A DNA stretch of 5,627 bases, from the NCBI GenBank assembly GCA_947259675.1, contig CAMYNE010000182.1, forward strand, positions 1 to 5,627. The letters run 5' to 3'. The stretch is from an uncultured Pirellulaceae bacterium. GTDB lineage: Bacteria; Planctomycetota; Planctomycetia; Pirellulales; Pirellulaceae. Below the pieces are notes generated by a model, which worked only from the letters and a program-made list of their open reading frames with translations, did no database searches and was not told the origin of the DNA. Numbering within the stretch: the first letter of the stretch is position 1; every line of letters starts with the position of its first letter. Of this stretch, positions 1-5,627 are shown piece after piece. The position numbers and the translations under genes are program-made.

Positions 1-12
1 TTGGCCTAAAAG

Positions 13-374
13 TGGAGGCGGCGGGGATCGAACCCGCGTCCCGCGATATTTCCACGATGGCCTCTACGTGTGTAGTCACTGATTTTAATTTCGATCAATC
101 TACCGGGCAGAGACACCCTGAAAATTAATCTAGCCAGGAACTTGAGTTAACATCGAACGTGCCCGACATGACTCGATGCGAGCTGGAATTGGTGACCAGC
201 TTTCAAGGCTCTCCAGCGAAACCTATCAGCCGGGGCTTAGTATTTCTACGCAGCCAATGCGAAAGAGTTATCTTCTGCAATTAAAGTTTTTAGTCAGCTT
301 TTTACGTGGCCCACTGACCAACCACGACACGCCACCAGCGCTTCTACCTATCCGGTCGAATCCAATTCGCCCCC
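13..374 (-). ncRNA. ssrA: transfer-messenger RNA (tmRNA)
   Basis: tmRNA rescues ribosomes stalled on broken messages and adds a degradation tag to the unfinished protein. On the minus strand the 5' end GGGGGCG (374-368) pairs with CGCCUCC near the 3' end (20-14), with a G3-U70 wobble, the identity element read by alanyl-tRNA synthetase. The 5' end continues with the conserved GGATTCGAC motif. The T arm is GCGGG-TTCGATC-CCCGC, followed by the acceptor strand and discriminator A at 13. The next bases read CTTTT, so the CCA tail is not encoded. A pseudoknot-like element (GTGG...CCAC interleaved with GTCAG...CTGAC) precedes the tag frame, and the GGGTGTCTCTGCCC element and a GACTACACACGTAGA stretch lie in the 3' half. 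The length of 362 nt fits the one-piece form. No terminator is visible because the window ends 12 bases downstream, and no clear promoter was found. Confidence 0.97.
246..278 (-). other. tmRNA tag-peptide reading frame (AEDNSFALAA)
   Basis: Read on the minus strand from the resume codon GCA (278-276), the frame is GCA GAA GAT AAC TCT TTC GCA TTG GCT GCG TAG, giving A-E-D-N-S-F-A-L-A-A and a stop. With the alanine carried by tmRNA itself, the appended tag would be A-AEDNSFALAA. The ALAA end is the classic degron recognised by ClpXP-type proteases. The frame lies just after the pseudoknot-like element, as in other tmRNAs. Confidence 0.95.
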
Positions 375-385
375 TTTTCCGTTGG

Positions 386-509
386 CAGTCGGCAGGAGGC
401 AGTTTGGACGCACGCCCAAGTTACCAGCCTCGATGTGACTTCCGACAGCTTGCAGTCGACAGTAACCTTTTTCTCAGTCGGCAGTCGCCAGTTTTCAGTC
501 GGCAGTTAT
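386..509. repeat. degenerate heptamer array, consensus CAGTNNN
   Basis: CAGT (or a near match) recurs at exact 7-base steps in three blocks. Block one starts at 386, 393 and 400 (CAGTCGG, CAGGAGG, CAGTTTG). Block two starts at 446, 453 and 460 (CAGCTTG, CAGTCGA, CAGTAAC). Block three starts at 475, 482, 489, 496 and 503 (CAGTCGG, CAGTCGC, CAGTTTT, CAGTCGG, CAGTTAT). Blocks two and three are separated by an 8-base C/T-rich spacer, a one-base phase slip. Block one is separated by 39 unrelated bases. On the minus strand the unit reads NNNACTG, mostly CCGACTG. It resembles the short tandem heptamer (STRR-type) repeats known from cyanobacteria. Block one ends 12 bases from the mature tmRNA 5' end, so the array occupies the ssrA upstream region. 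Confidence 0.85.
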
Positions 510-958
510 GTAACTCGCTCAACCGATTGAAAAGGCTTAGCTCGACCTTCGTCTCATTGTTAATTATTCGCCAACTTGTCGTCTTGGAAAGACTATTTTT
601 GCCGAATTGCTTTTTCCCCTCGGCAATAGCCGTTTTTGTCGGGATTTCGCTCGTCACTCGACTCGATCCCGATCGAGAATCCGCAGCTCGACCTTGGTCT
701 ATCTATACTATCTGGAGAATTATCTGCAAGCGTATTGTCGACGAAATCTCGTTTCCGATTCATGTGTGTTCGCCCGAAACCGATCAAGGCCATGTCCAAG
801 CTGGACTCCGCCAGCCTCCCTTCTAAGATTAATCGTGGGGCGATCGAAAATAACGTTTGGGCAAAATCCTCACATTATGAATTCTTTGACTTTAGTCGAT
901 GATCTGTTTTAACTCGGTTTTTGTCGAGGTTTTACCGTGATCTGCCAAAAGTTGCCCC
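510..958. other. intergenic stretch without a convincing gene
   Basis: I find no gene I would defend between the heptamer array and the candidate promoter of the next gene. Open frames exist on both strands, but they overlap each other or the tmRNA and lack good ribosome binding sites. Local structures are small. There is a 7-bp inverted repeat TTGCCGA/TCGGCAA (599-605 and 620-626). A CGGC-AATA-GCCG hairpin is followed by five T (621-637). A near-perfect palindrome CTCGATC-CC-GATCGAG lies at 662-677. The ssrA promoter should lie somewhere in 375-600 on the minus strand, but no good -35/-10 pair stands out. Confidence 0.5.
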
Positions 959-1080
959 TTGGAGAAATGGGAGAATTGTGACATAATCTTTCCCTCATCG
1001 ATGGCGGCCCTTTCGCGCTCGATATTCTGCTGATAACTCATGCCAATGGCCATCCGCTCCAACGGGACTGGTTGAGTCAT
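892..1080 (-). CDS. possible small hypothetical protein (62 aa), weakly supported
   Basis: This minus-strand frame of 62 residues begins MTQPVPLERM and ends TELKQIID before TAA. I do not recognise it. In its favour, the composition is protein-like, mixed and hydrophilic, and about 60% of third codon positions are G or C, richer than the surrounding DNA. Against it, no Shine-Dalgarno sequence precedes the ATG at 1080, and a stop codon lies four codons-worth or fewer upstream, so the frame cannot be extended. It also runs antisense to the candidate promoter and leader of the plus-strand gene starting at 1105. It shows no membrane segment, signal peptide or known motif. It may be chance, or a short gene read toward ssrA. 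Confidence 0.2.
   Translation of the reverse strand: MTQPVPLERMAIGMSYQQNIERERAAIDEGKIMSQFSHFSKGQLLADHGKTSTKTELKQIID
959..987 (+). promoter_or_regulatory. candidate sigma-70-type promoter for the TIM-barrel gene
   Basis: TTGGAG (959-964) and CATAAT (982-987) are separated by exactly 17 bases. The -10 box matches five of six consensus positions and the -35 box three of six. Transcription would begin near 994, giving a leader of roughly 110 bases before the GTG at 1105. A second weaker pair, TTGACT (886-891) and TTAACT (909-914), also has 17-base spacing. Planctomycete promoter consensus is poorly defined, so this is only a candidate. Confidence 0.3.
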
Positions 1081-1089
1081 TATCTAATA

Positions 1090-1095
1090 GAGGAG
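1090..1095 (+). promoter_or_regulatory. ribosome binding site GAGGAG that decides the start of the next gene
   Basis: GAGGAG lies 9 bases before GTG at 1105 and 6 bases before TTG at 1102, both in frame. The more upstream in-frame TTG at 1072 has no comparable site before it. The site therefore argues for a start at 1105 (or 1102) and against the longest form of the protein. Confidence 0.7.
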
Positions 1096-1104
1096 AACTG
1101 CTTG

Positions 1105-2058
1105 GTGTACAAAATATTAAATAGTCAAGGACTTGGTGTTTCCGGACGTCAAAACGAACTGATCGAATTGGCCCTGACTCACAAGTTCAACGGCGTGGAA
1201 GTCGACATGGATGACTTGGTTGGTCGACACGACACGCTGGGAAAGGAATTTGCCTGCCAATTTTTGCAAAGTGCAAATATTGATGTGGGAACGTTTGAAT
1301 TGCCGATCGACTTGAGTGTTTCGGATGCTGATTTTGCCGGATTCGAGCCCAAACTCAACACAATCGTCGATCTCGCTGAAACCTTGGGTGCTGTCCGATG
1401 TTACGTCATGATACGGCCGACCAGCGATTTATTCGCATTTCAAGAAAACTTCGAAAAGCACCGCTCGCGTCTTTTCGAATTGGCGGAAAAATTCGAAAAA
1501 CACAACATCCGAATTGGCTTGGCTCTTCAGGCCGCGAAGGCTCAATCCGCGAAGGGCGAATATAAATTCATCCAATCGGCTGAAGAACTGCTGACGCTCG
1601 TAAAAACAGTTGGCCATAAAAACGTTGGGCTTTGCCTCAATTCATGGGAATGGATCGTTGGCGGAGGTGCGATGGATCAGCTTGCCGAAATTGATCCCAA
1701 GCTAATTACCGAGTTCCGAATGGCCGATTTGTCAGATGAAGGGAATCCAGCTGCGATCAAAATATCGGATCGTGTAATGCCTGGAGACGGTACTGATTCG
1801 GTTTCCCAAAAAATGATCAATTACTTGCTAGACGCTGGTTACGAGGGCCCGTTTTCCGTTGCTTCCGATATCGGGATGTTTGCCGGAGCTGCTCGTGATG
1901 GCGTGGTGGCAGGACTGAGTTGTCGATTGGATCGCTTGATCGCTCGTGAGAGTTTGAAAGACGATTCCGAAGTTGAAGCCATTGAAGCGGAATCTGAAGG
2001 CGAAGAAATCGCCTCTGAGGAAGTCGCAGAACCTGTGGTCGCGGCAACTCAAAACTGA
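1105..2058 (+). CDS. xylose-isomerase-like TIM-barrel protein (sugar phosphate isomerase/epimerase family), possibly inactive
   Basis: A 317-residue cytoplasmic protein starting at GTG 1105, chosen for the GAGGAG site; TTG 1102 or 1072 would add 1 or 11 residues. The fold is recognised from the order of strands and motifs. These are an N-terminal LGVSGRQNELIELAL, GVEVDMDD (about 30-37), IRIGLALQ (135-142), VGLCLNSWEWIVGGG (174-188), EFRMADL (203-209), DRVMPGDGTD (222-231) and YEGPFSVASD (246-255). Family members bind a divalent metal through Glu/Asp/His residues on the strand ends and isomerise or epimerise sugars. Here the matching positions appear to be Q142, N179, E182, R205 and A253, so metal-dependent catalysis is doubtful. 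The R-x-x-P-G-D-G stretch is kept. The last 35 residues (283-317) form an acidic tail outside the barrel. No signal peptide is present, and a strong terminator follows the stop by 28 bases, so the gene appears monocistronic. The substrate cannot be told. Confidence 0.85.
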   Translation: MYKILNSQGLGVSGRQNELIELALTHKFNGVEVDMDDLVGRHDTLGKEFACQFLQSANIDVGTFELPIDLSVSDADFAGFEPKLNTIVDLAETLGAVRCYVMIRPTSDLFAFQENFEKHRSRLFELAEKFEKHNIRIGLALQAAKAQSAKGEYKFIQSAEELLTLVKTVGHKNVGLCLNSWEWIVGGGAMDQLAEIDPKLITEFRMADLSDEGNPAAIKISDRVMPGDGTDSVSQKMINYLLDAGYEGPFSVASDIGMFAGAARDGVVAGLSCRLDRLIARESLKDDSEVEAIEAESEGEEIASEEVAEPVVAATQN

Positions 2059-2086
2059 TTTGCCCACTGCCAATTTCAAACACATC

Positions 2087-2114
2087 AAAGCCCCGAGAAA
2101 TCGGGGCTTTTTTT
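2087..2114 (+). terminator. intrinsic terminator after the TIM-barrel gene
   Basis: AAAGCCCCGA (2087-2096) pairs perfectly with TCGGGGCTTT (2101-2110) around a GAAA tetraloop. A run of seven T covers 2108-2114. The 10-bp stem and T run are textbook for plus-strand termination. On the minus strand only three T follow the stem, so it should act mainly in one direction. Confidence 0.93.
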
Positions 2115-2121
2115 CAAAGGT

Positions 2122-2149
2122 GGAATGTGAAATGTGGAATGCGGAGTGT
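2122..2149. repeat. second heptamer array, consensus GGAATGT (four units)
   Basis: Four contiguous 7-base units read GGAATGT, GAAATGT, GGAATGC and GGAGTGT, varying at three of seven positions. The array begins 7 bases after the T run of the terminator. The unit differs from the CAGTNNN heptamer near ssrA, so the window holds two heptamer families, both in non-coding DNA. Confidence 0.8.
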
Positions 2150-2561
2150 CCATTGAAGACCATCTGTTGGTGACTGCACACGATTGTCGCGTCAGAAGAT
2201 TGGTATAGCGCTGATCGCTCGTTATCAAAGCTCTGCGACTGCGGAAGAATCATTCCAATGCTTCGACAGTAGTGTTTTGGTCAAGTTTACCGATTAGCCA
2301 ACAAGTTTGGCTTGGCAAATCCGGTTCGGAAAATCGGAATCCTTTTGGTCCGGTTGTAGTGATCAGGACGGTTGCCAATTAAATAAATCGGAACATTTGC
2401 TACGACAATCTGCGGATCAGAATCCCGAGTAGACGATACAACTGCGGGCACCATTGAAGTCCGTATCATCGTGCGTTGAGGCATGATTGAGCGGATCAGA
2501 AAAGGCGGATTGATGGTCAGTCGATCAAACGCAAACGGTGTCGACCATGACGGGAATAACT
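2150..2561. other. intergenic stretch without recognised content
   Basis: No RNA gene, mobile element remnant or convincing protein frame is visible here. A 65-codon minus-strand frame (2287-2484) has background third-position composition and no ribosome binding site. A short plus-strand frame ending near 2380 is equally weak. I could not find a good -35/-10 pair for the downstream TPR gene, although its promoter is expected in this stretch because a terminator lies upstream. A short palindromic impression around 2518-2548 (GGTCAGTCGA ... GTCGACC) is imperfect. Confidence 0.5.
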
Positions 2562-2571
2562 GGGGAAAGCC

Positions 2572-4089
2572 ATGCTGTGGACACGTAGTAAACTTCTGAT
2601 TTTCGCTGGAGCAGTCATTCTGTTAGCTGGGATCATTTATGGCCTGAATGGCGAAAACGACGCAACGATTCAAGTTGACTCGTCAACAATCGTTGCACAA
2701 AGACTTCAACGCACGACGGAATTGGACTTGGACTCCAATTTAGACTCCGATATCGCCACCGTGATATTTGAACAAGTCGATGAAAGCGGGTCGGAGACAA
2801 CGACCGCAGACTGCATTGAGCTGAGCCAACAACCGGTGAAAGACAATGCCACTGCTCAATCCTTTGACGACTCATCGTTCCTTCCGGATGAAGGACAAGG
2901 ACGATTAGAAGAATCAGGCTTTCAGGAACAGGATCTCGACGACCAAATATCAATTTTGCAGTCGCATCAACCGGTCGACGGACTTGTTGACGACACGAGC
3001 AACCTGGAAGTCGACTTCGACAATGACTTTCAAATCAATCCAGCGGACTCATCTTCTTCTCGAGCGGAAGAGACTGAAGCTCAACTTGAAGAGGCTGTTC
3101 TTCCAACACAGCTCCCTGTTTTTCGTGTTGCTTCAAGAACCCCCTATGTGAAAACATCCATTCCTCCGACTCGTTTTGCGATTGCGGAAGCGGTGGCTCA
3201 CAAGGCAGTTCATCATATCGAATACGGCAAATCTTTGTCGCGTCGAGCCGCTTCATTTTCCGCCCGGCAGGAATTTTTTCATGCATTGAGTCTGATCGCG
3301 CAAGCCATTGATTCGCAAAGTGCTGACAACTATTACTCCGGAGCACTCAACAACGCAGTTATCGCGATTCGAGAGGCAGAGGACTTTTATGCGGGCGGCA
3401 GAGACTCGCAAATTGGTCTCAATTTAGTTGGAGTGGTGGAGACGCATAGCAGTCGTATTATCAGTATCGAAGAAGCTCGCACGTTGACACCTGTCAACGC
3501 AATTCAGCGATACTTTACCTATGCCGAAAAACAGTTTGCGATCGCCGGCGGTCTCAACGTAGTCTCGGCCGAAGCCCTCTACTGTCTTGGGAAGCTGCAT
3601 ACCGTGATGTCCAAACGTGATCCGAATCCAGATCGCCTGGACATTGCCAAGGCGATTATGTTCCATCGAGCCGCCTTGGCATGCGATGCAAACAATTACC
3701 GCAGTGCAAATGAGCTAGGAGCGCTGTTCGCTCGCAACGGCCAGTTGGCAGACTCCAAATCGATGCTGAAGAAAAGTCTGATCATCCAGCAAACTCCTCA
3801 AGCCTGGGGAAATCTGGCGGTCGTCCATAAACGACTTGGCGAGCTTCATCTAGCTGAAATGGCCAGGACGGAATATGAGATCAGCGTTCAACAGCCGACT
3901 CCGGCTTCAGTTCCAAATTCGATTCAGTGGGTAGTGCCAGAGCAGTTCAATGAAGGAGCGCCATTGGAATATCACGAATCAACGGCGCGTCTTCCCAAGT
4001 CGCGTCAACCGAATACCGTCCAACCTGTGGAAAAGGATGACCAGTCCGGGCCGCAAAAGTTGATGAAGAAAATCAAAAGTTGGTTTTGA
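2572..4089 (+). CDS. membrane-anchored TPR-repeat protein upstream of the polysaccharide exporter
   Basis: A 505-residue protein of unknown exact role. The ATG at 2572 follows GGGGA (2562-2566) by 5 bases, and an in-frame TAA at 2557-2559 rules out a longer form. Residues 1-7 carry R5 and K7, then 8-24 form one hydrophobic helix, a signal anchor that would place the rest outside the cytoplasm. Residues 25-180 are low-complexity and strongly acidic (about 38 Asp/Glu against 5 Arg/Lys). From about 200 to 440 the chain is helical, with TPR-like pairs clearest at about 305-345, 371-404 (NELGALFARNGQLADSKSML) and 405-438 (AWGNLAVVHKRLGELHLAEM). A Pro-rich linker leads to a basic end, KLMKKIKSWF. 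TPRs mediate protein contacts. With the OPX gene 74 bases downstream and no terminator between, I infer co-transcription and a scaffolding or assembly role in polysaccharide export. It could instead be a cell-envelope protein unrelated to export. Confidence 0.85.
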   Translation: MLWTRSKLLIFAGAVILLAGIIYGLNGENDATIQVDSSTIVAQRLQRTTELDLDSNLDSDIATVIFEQVDESGSETTTADCIELSQQPVKDNATAQSFDDSSFLPDEGQGRLEESGFQEQDLDDQISILQSHQPVDGLVDDTSNLEVDFDNDFQINPADSSSSRAEETEAQLEEAVLPTQLPVFRVASRTPYVKTSIPPTRFAIAEAVAHKAVHHIEYGKSLSRRAASFSARQEFFHALSLIAQAIDSQSADNYYSGALNNAVIAIREAEDFYAGGRDSQIGLNLVGVVETHSSRIISIEEARTLTPVNAIQRYFTYAEKQFAIAGGLNVVSAEALYCLGKLHTVMSKRDPNPDRLDIAKAIMFHRAALACDANNYRSANELGALFARNGQLADSKSMLKKSLIIQQTPQAWGNLAVVHKRLGELHLAEMARTEYEISVQQPTPASVPNSIQWVVPEQFNEGAPLEYHESTARLPKSRQPNTVQPVEKDDQSGPQKLMKKIKSWF

Positions 4090-4163
4090 CGGAACCATCC
4101 ATTCCGGCGTTCAAAAAACACTAGACATATACTGACGTAGATAGATACGAGGCAAATTTAGCA

Positions 4164-5549
4164 ATGAAATTATTTGGAACCGTAACGATTCTGGCTGGAT
4201 TGATGACATTGTCCGCAGCAGCGTTTTGCTTCACCAATGACGGGAACGCAGTTCAGAGTAACCACGAGGTATTGACACCAACCGAAGGTGTCGTATCCGC
4301 ACCCGTCAGTCAATCCGATCGAGCTGCTGCGAACGACGCCATCTTGCCCGCCTTTCCACAATTTGTGGCGATTGAAGGTCCGAGCGAATTCCAACTTGGC
4401 CGCGCATTTGATGACGGACATGCAGCAGTGGTTGACAGGTTTGTTGTTCCGGCAGCCTACCAGGTGCCTTGCGATGGTGGCGGTAATGGCGGGTGTGGAA
4501 ATTGCCAAATCTGCCAGGGCGCAAAAATGCTGGAAGGTGTGGATGGCAATTGCTGCCGGAATGGTCGAGAGCCAGCTTGGAGAGACCAACGACCCATTCC
4601 CTGGGAATCGTTCGCTTACGGAGAATACATCGGCCCATACCGCACTCCGCATGTTGGCGAGTATCGAATTCGCATTAATGATCAATTGGAATTCGTTTAC
4701 ATGCTGACCCGCGCGAAATCGGTTGAGCCGTATCGCATGTTTGTTGGCGATGTCATTCAGATTTCGTCAGCGATCGACGCGAGTCTGAACCAGACCAACA
4801 TTACAATCTTGTCGGACGGAACGATCTCATTGAATTTGATTGGGCAAGTAAATGCTTTTGGCAAAACGGTTGAGGATTTACAAAACGAGTTGAATGAAAA
4901 GTACTCGGCATATGTAAAGAATCCCGCAATCGTCCTTTCTGTCCTGCGCGGGGACACGCCCCTGGAAGACCTCCGTGATGCAGTGGACGCAAGAGCAGGA
5001 CAAGGTGGTCAAAATCAACAGGCACTCGTTTCTCCTGACGGTACCATCCAGCTGCCGTTAATCGGAAGCATTCCTGCGATTGGCCTTACATTGGACGAGA
5101 TTCGTCGAGAAGTGAACGCTCGTTATCATGCAAAAGTGCAAGGAATTCAAGTCACCCCGATTCTGACGCAAAGAGCCCCACGATTTGTGTTCGTGGTGGG
5201 TGAGGTTCGAATACCCGGTCGTTACGAACTAACCGGTCCAACCACCGTGATGCAGTCGTTGGCCCTTGCCGAGGGATTTTTTCCCGGTGGAAACGTGCGT
5301 CAGGCGATTGTATTTCGCAGGGATCAGAACTGGAAATTGGTCGCCACTCGTTTGGATTTGTCGGGTGCACTCTACGGCAGAAGTCCCCATCCTTCAGACG
5401 ACCTTTGGTTACGGGATTCGGACATCGTCTTAATTCCCAAAAAACCGATCCTGCGTTTTGCGGAAGCAGTCGACCTCTTCTTTACTCGATCACTGTACGG
5501 AATCTTCCCCAGACAAACAGTCAACTTTGACGGTTTTACAGTACTTTAA
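4164..5549 (+). CDS. outer-membrane polysaccharide export protein (OPX/Wza-like) with SLBB domain
   Basis: A 461-residue exported protein that should form or cap the outer-membrane channel for a capsule or exopolysaccharide. The ATG at 4164 follows GAGG (4149-4152) at a rather long 11 bases. Residues 1-22 are a hydrophobic signal peptide. A Cys is present (AAFC), but Phe at -1 breaks the lipobox, so unlike Wza it is probably not a lipoprotein. Residues 103-131 are Gly/Cys-rich with six Cys (103, 111, 114, 117, 130, 131). The export domain (about 190-261) has YRMFVGDVIQI, SDGTISLNLIGQV and a Y...NP turn. A second copy of its DGTI...LIG half follows at 284-334 (SPDGTIQLPLIGSIPAIGLT). An SLBB-like domain occupies about 341-388 (FVVGEVRIPGRYELTGPTTV). 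The C-terminal part has DSDIVLIPKKP and an amphipathic stretch VDLFFTRSLYGIF. A terminator follows, so this closes its unit. No co-polymerase or glycosyltransferase lies in the window. Confidence 0.93.
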   Translation: MKLFGTVTILAGLMTLSAAAFCFTNDGNAVQSNHEVLTPTEGVVSAPVSQSDRAAANDAILPAFPQFVAIEGPSEFQLGRAFDDGHAAVVDRFVVPAAYQVPCDGGGNGGCGNCQICQGAKMLEGVDGNCCRNGREPAWRDQRPIPWESFAYGEYIGPYRTPHVGEYRIRINDQLEFVYMLTRAKSVEPYRMFVGDVIQISSAIDASLNQTNITILSDGTISLNLIGQVNAFGKTVEDLQNELNEKYSAYVKNPAIVLSVLRGDTPLEDLRDAVDARAGQGGQNQQALVSPDGTIQLPLIGSIPAIGLTLDEIRREVNARYHAKVQGIQVTPILTQRAPRFVFVVGEVRIPGRYELTGPTTVMQSLALAEGFFPGGNVRQAIVFRRDQNWKLVATRLDLSGALYGRSPHPSDDLWLRDSDIVLIPKKPILRFAEAVDLFFTRSLYGIFPRQTVNFDGFTVL

Positions 5550-5578
5550 GTCGATATAATATTGCTGACGTTTAGTTC

Positions 5579-5607
5579 ACCCTCGATTCATTTGTCGAGG
5601 GTTTTTT
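5579..5607 (+). terminator. intrinsic terminator after the OPX gene
   Basis: CCCTCGA (5580-5586) pairs with TCGAGGG (5595-5601) around an 8-base loop. An A-T pair at 5579/5602 can extend the stem, and six T follow (5602-5607). It lies 30 bases after the OPX stop codon and ends the TPR-OPX unit. Confidence 0.9.
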
Positions 5608-5627
5608 GCAGGCGCAAATTGTTAACA

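Noticed and set aside
386..509. CRISPR-like array
   Set aside because: The units are only 7 bases, with no long repeat and spacer alternation and no cas genes nearby.
599..637. Hairpins TTGCCGA/TCGGCAA and CGGC-AATA-GCCG followed by five T
   Set aside because: The stems are short (7 and 4 bp), they overlap each other, and no gene ends just before them, so I do not call a terminator.
662..677. Near-perfect palindrome CTCGATC-CC-GATCGAG
   Set aside because: It could be a regulator site, but it is isolated, far from any confident gene start and unsupported by a second copy.
176..826. Long plus-strand open frame of 216 codons
   Set aside because: It runs antisense through the tmRNA gene and across the heptamer array, has no ribosome binding site and an unlikely composition rich in Arg, Ser and Leu. 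It is a chance frame.
593..912. Overlapping frames on both strands between the heptamer array and 912
   Set aside because: They overlap each other in several frames, show no recognisable protein features and lack well-placed ribosome binding sites.
2287..2484. Minus-strand frame of 65 codons in the gap before the TPR gene
   Set aside because: There is no ribosome binding site, third-position composition matches background, and the product is not recognisable.
4090..4106. Hairpin CGGAA-loop-TTCCG between the TPR and OPX genes
   Set aside because: The stem is only 5 bp and has no T run after it, so it is not a terminator and does not separate the two genes.
4170..4707. Several overlapping frames within the OPX gene on both strands
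   Set aside because: They are shadows of the OPX coding sequence, whose domains are clearly recognisable in its own frame.
5527..5560. Promoter-like TTGACG and perfect TATAAT at the end of the OPX gene
   Set aside because: The spacing is 22 bases, too long, and a terminator follows within about 20 bases, so any transcript would be about 40 nt. Likely chance.

Overview
The window looks like a piece of chromosome from a free-living bacterium of moderate G+C. A marine planctomycete (Pirellulaceae-like) is my best guess. That rests on the style of the export protein, on the sugar-isomerase-like TIM-barrel protein, and on long intergenic stretches carrying degenerate 7-base repeats. It is inference: no taxonomic marker in the window proves it.

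Layout. Positions 13-374, minus strand, hold a complete tmRNA gene (ssrA) whose tag reads AEDNSFALAA-stop. Just upstream of it lies a broken array of CAGTNNN heptamers (386-509). About 600 bases follow with no convincing gene; they hold one weak minus-strand small ORF (892-1080) and a candidate plus-strand promoter (959-987). Next is a gene for a xylose-isomerase-like TIM-barrel protein (1105-2058, GTG start). Its usual metal-ligand positions look substituted and it carries an acidic C-terminal tail. A strong intrinsic terminator (2087-2114) closes it, followed at once by a second, unrelated heptamer array (2122-2149). A gap of about 420 bases has no recognised content.

The right half is a probable two-gene unit. 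It comprises a membrane-anchored, acidic, TPR-containing protein (2572-4089) and, 74 bases later, an outer-membrane polysaccharide export (OPX/Wza-like) protein (4164-5549). An intrinsic terminator (5579-5607) ends the unit. The OPX protein has a Cys-rich segment, two successive copies of the DGTI...LIG export module, and an SLBB-like domain. I infer that the TPR protein is an accessory or assembly partner of the exporter. No Wzc-like co-polymerase, glycosyltransferase or flippase is present here, so the rest of the pathway must be elsewhere.

Nothing in the window is a CRISPR array, insertion sequence, integrase or defence system. The points most worth following are the two heptamer arrays, the altered active site of the TIM-barrel protein, and the paired TPR/OPX genes.
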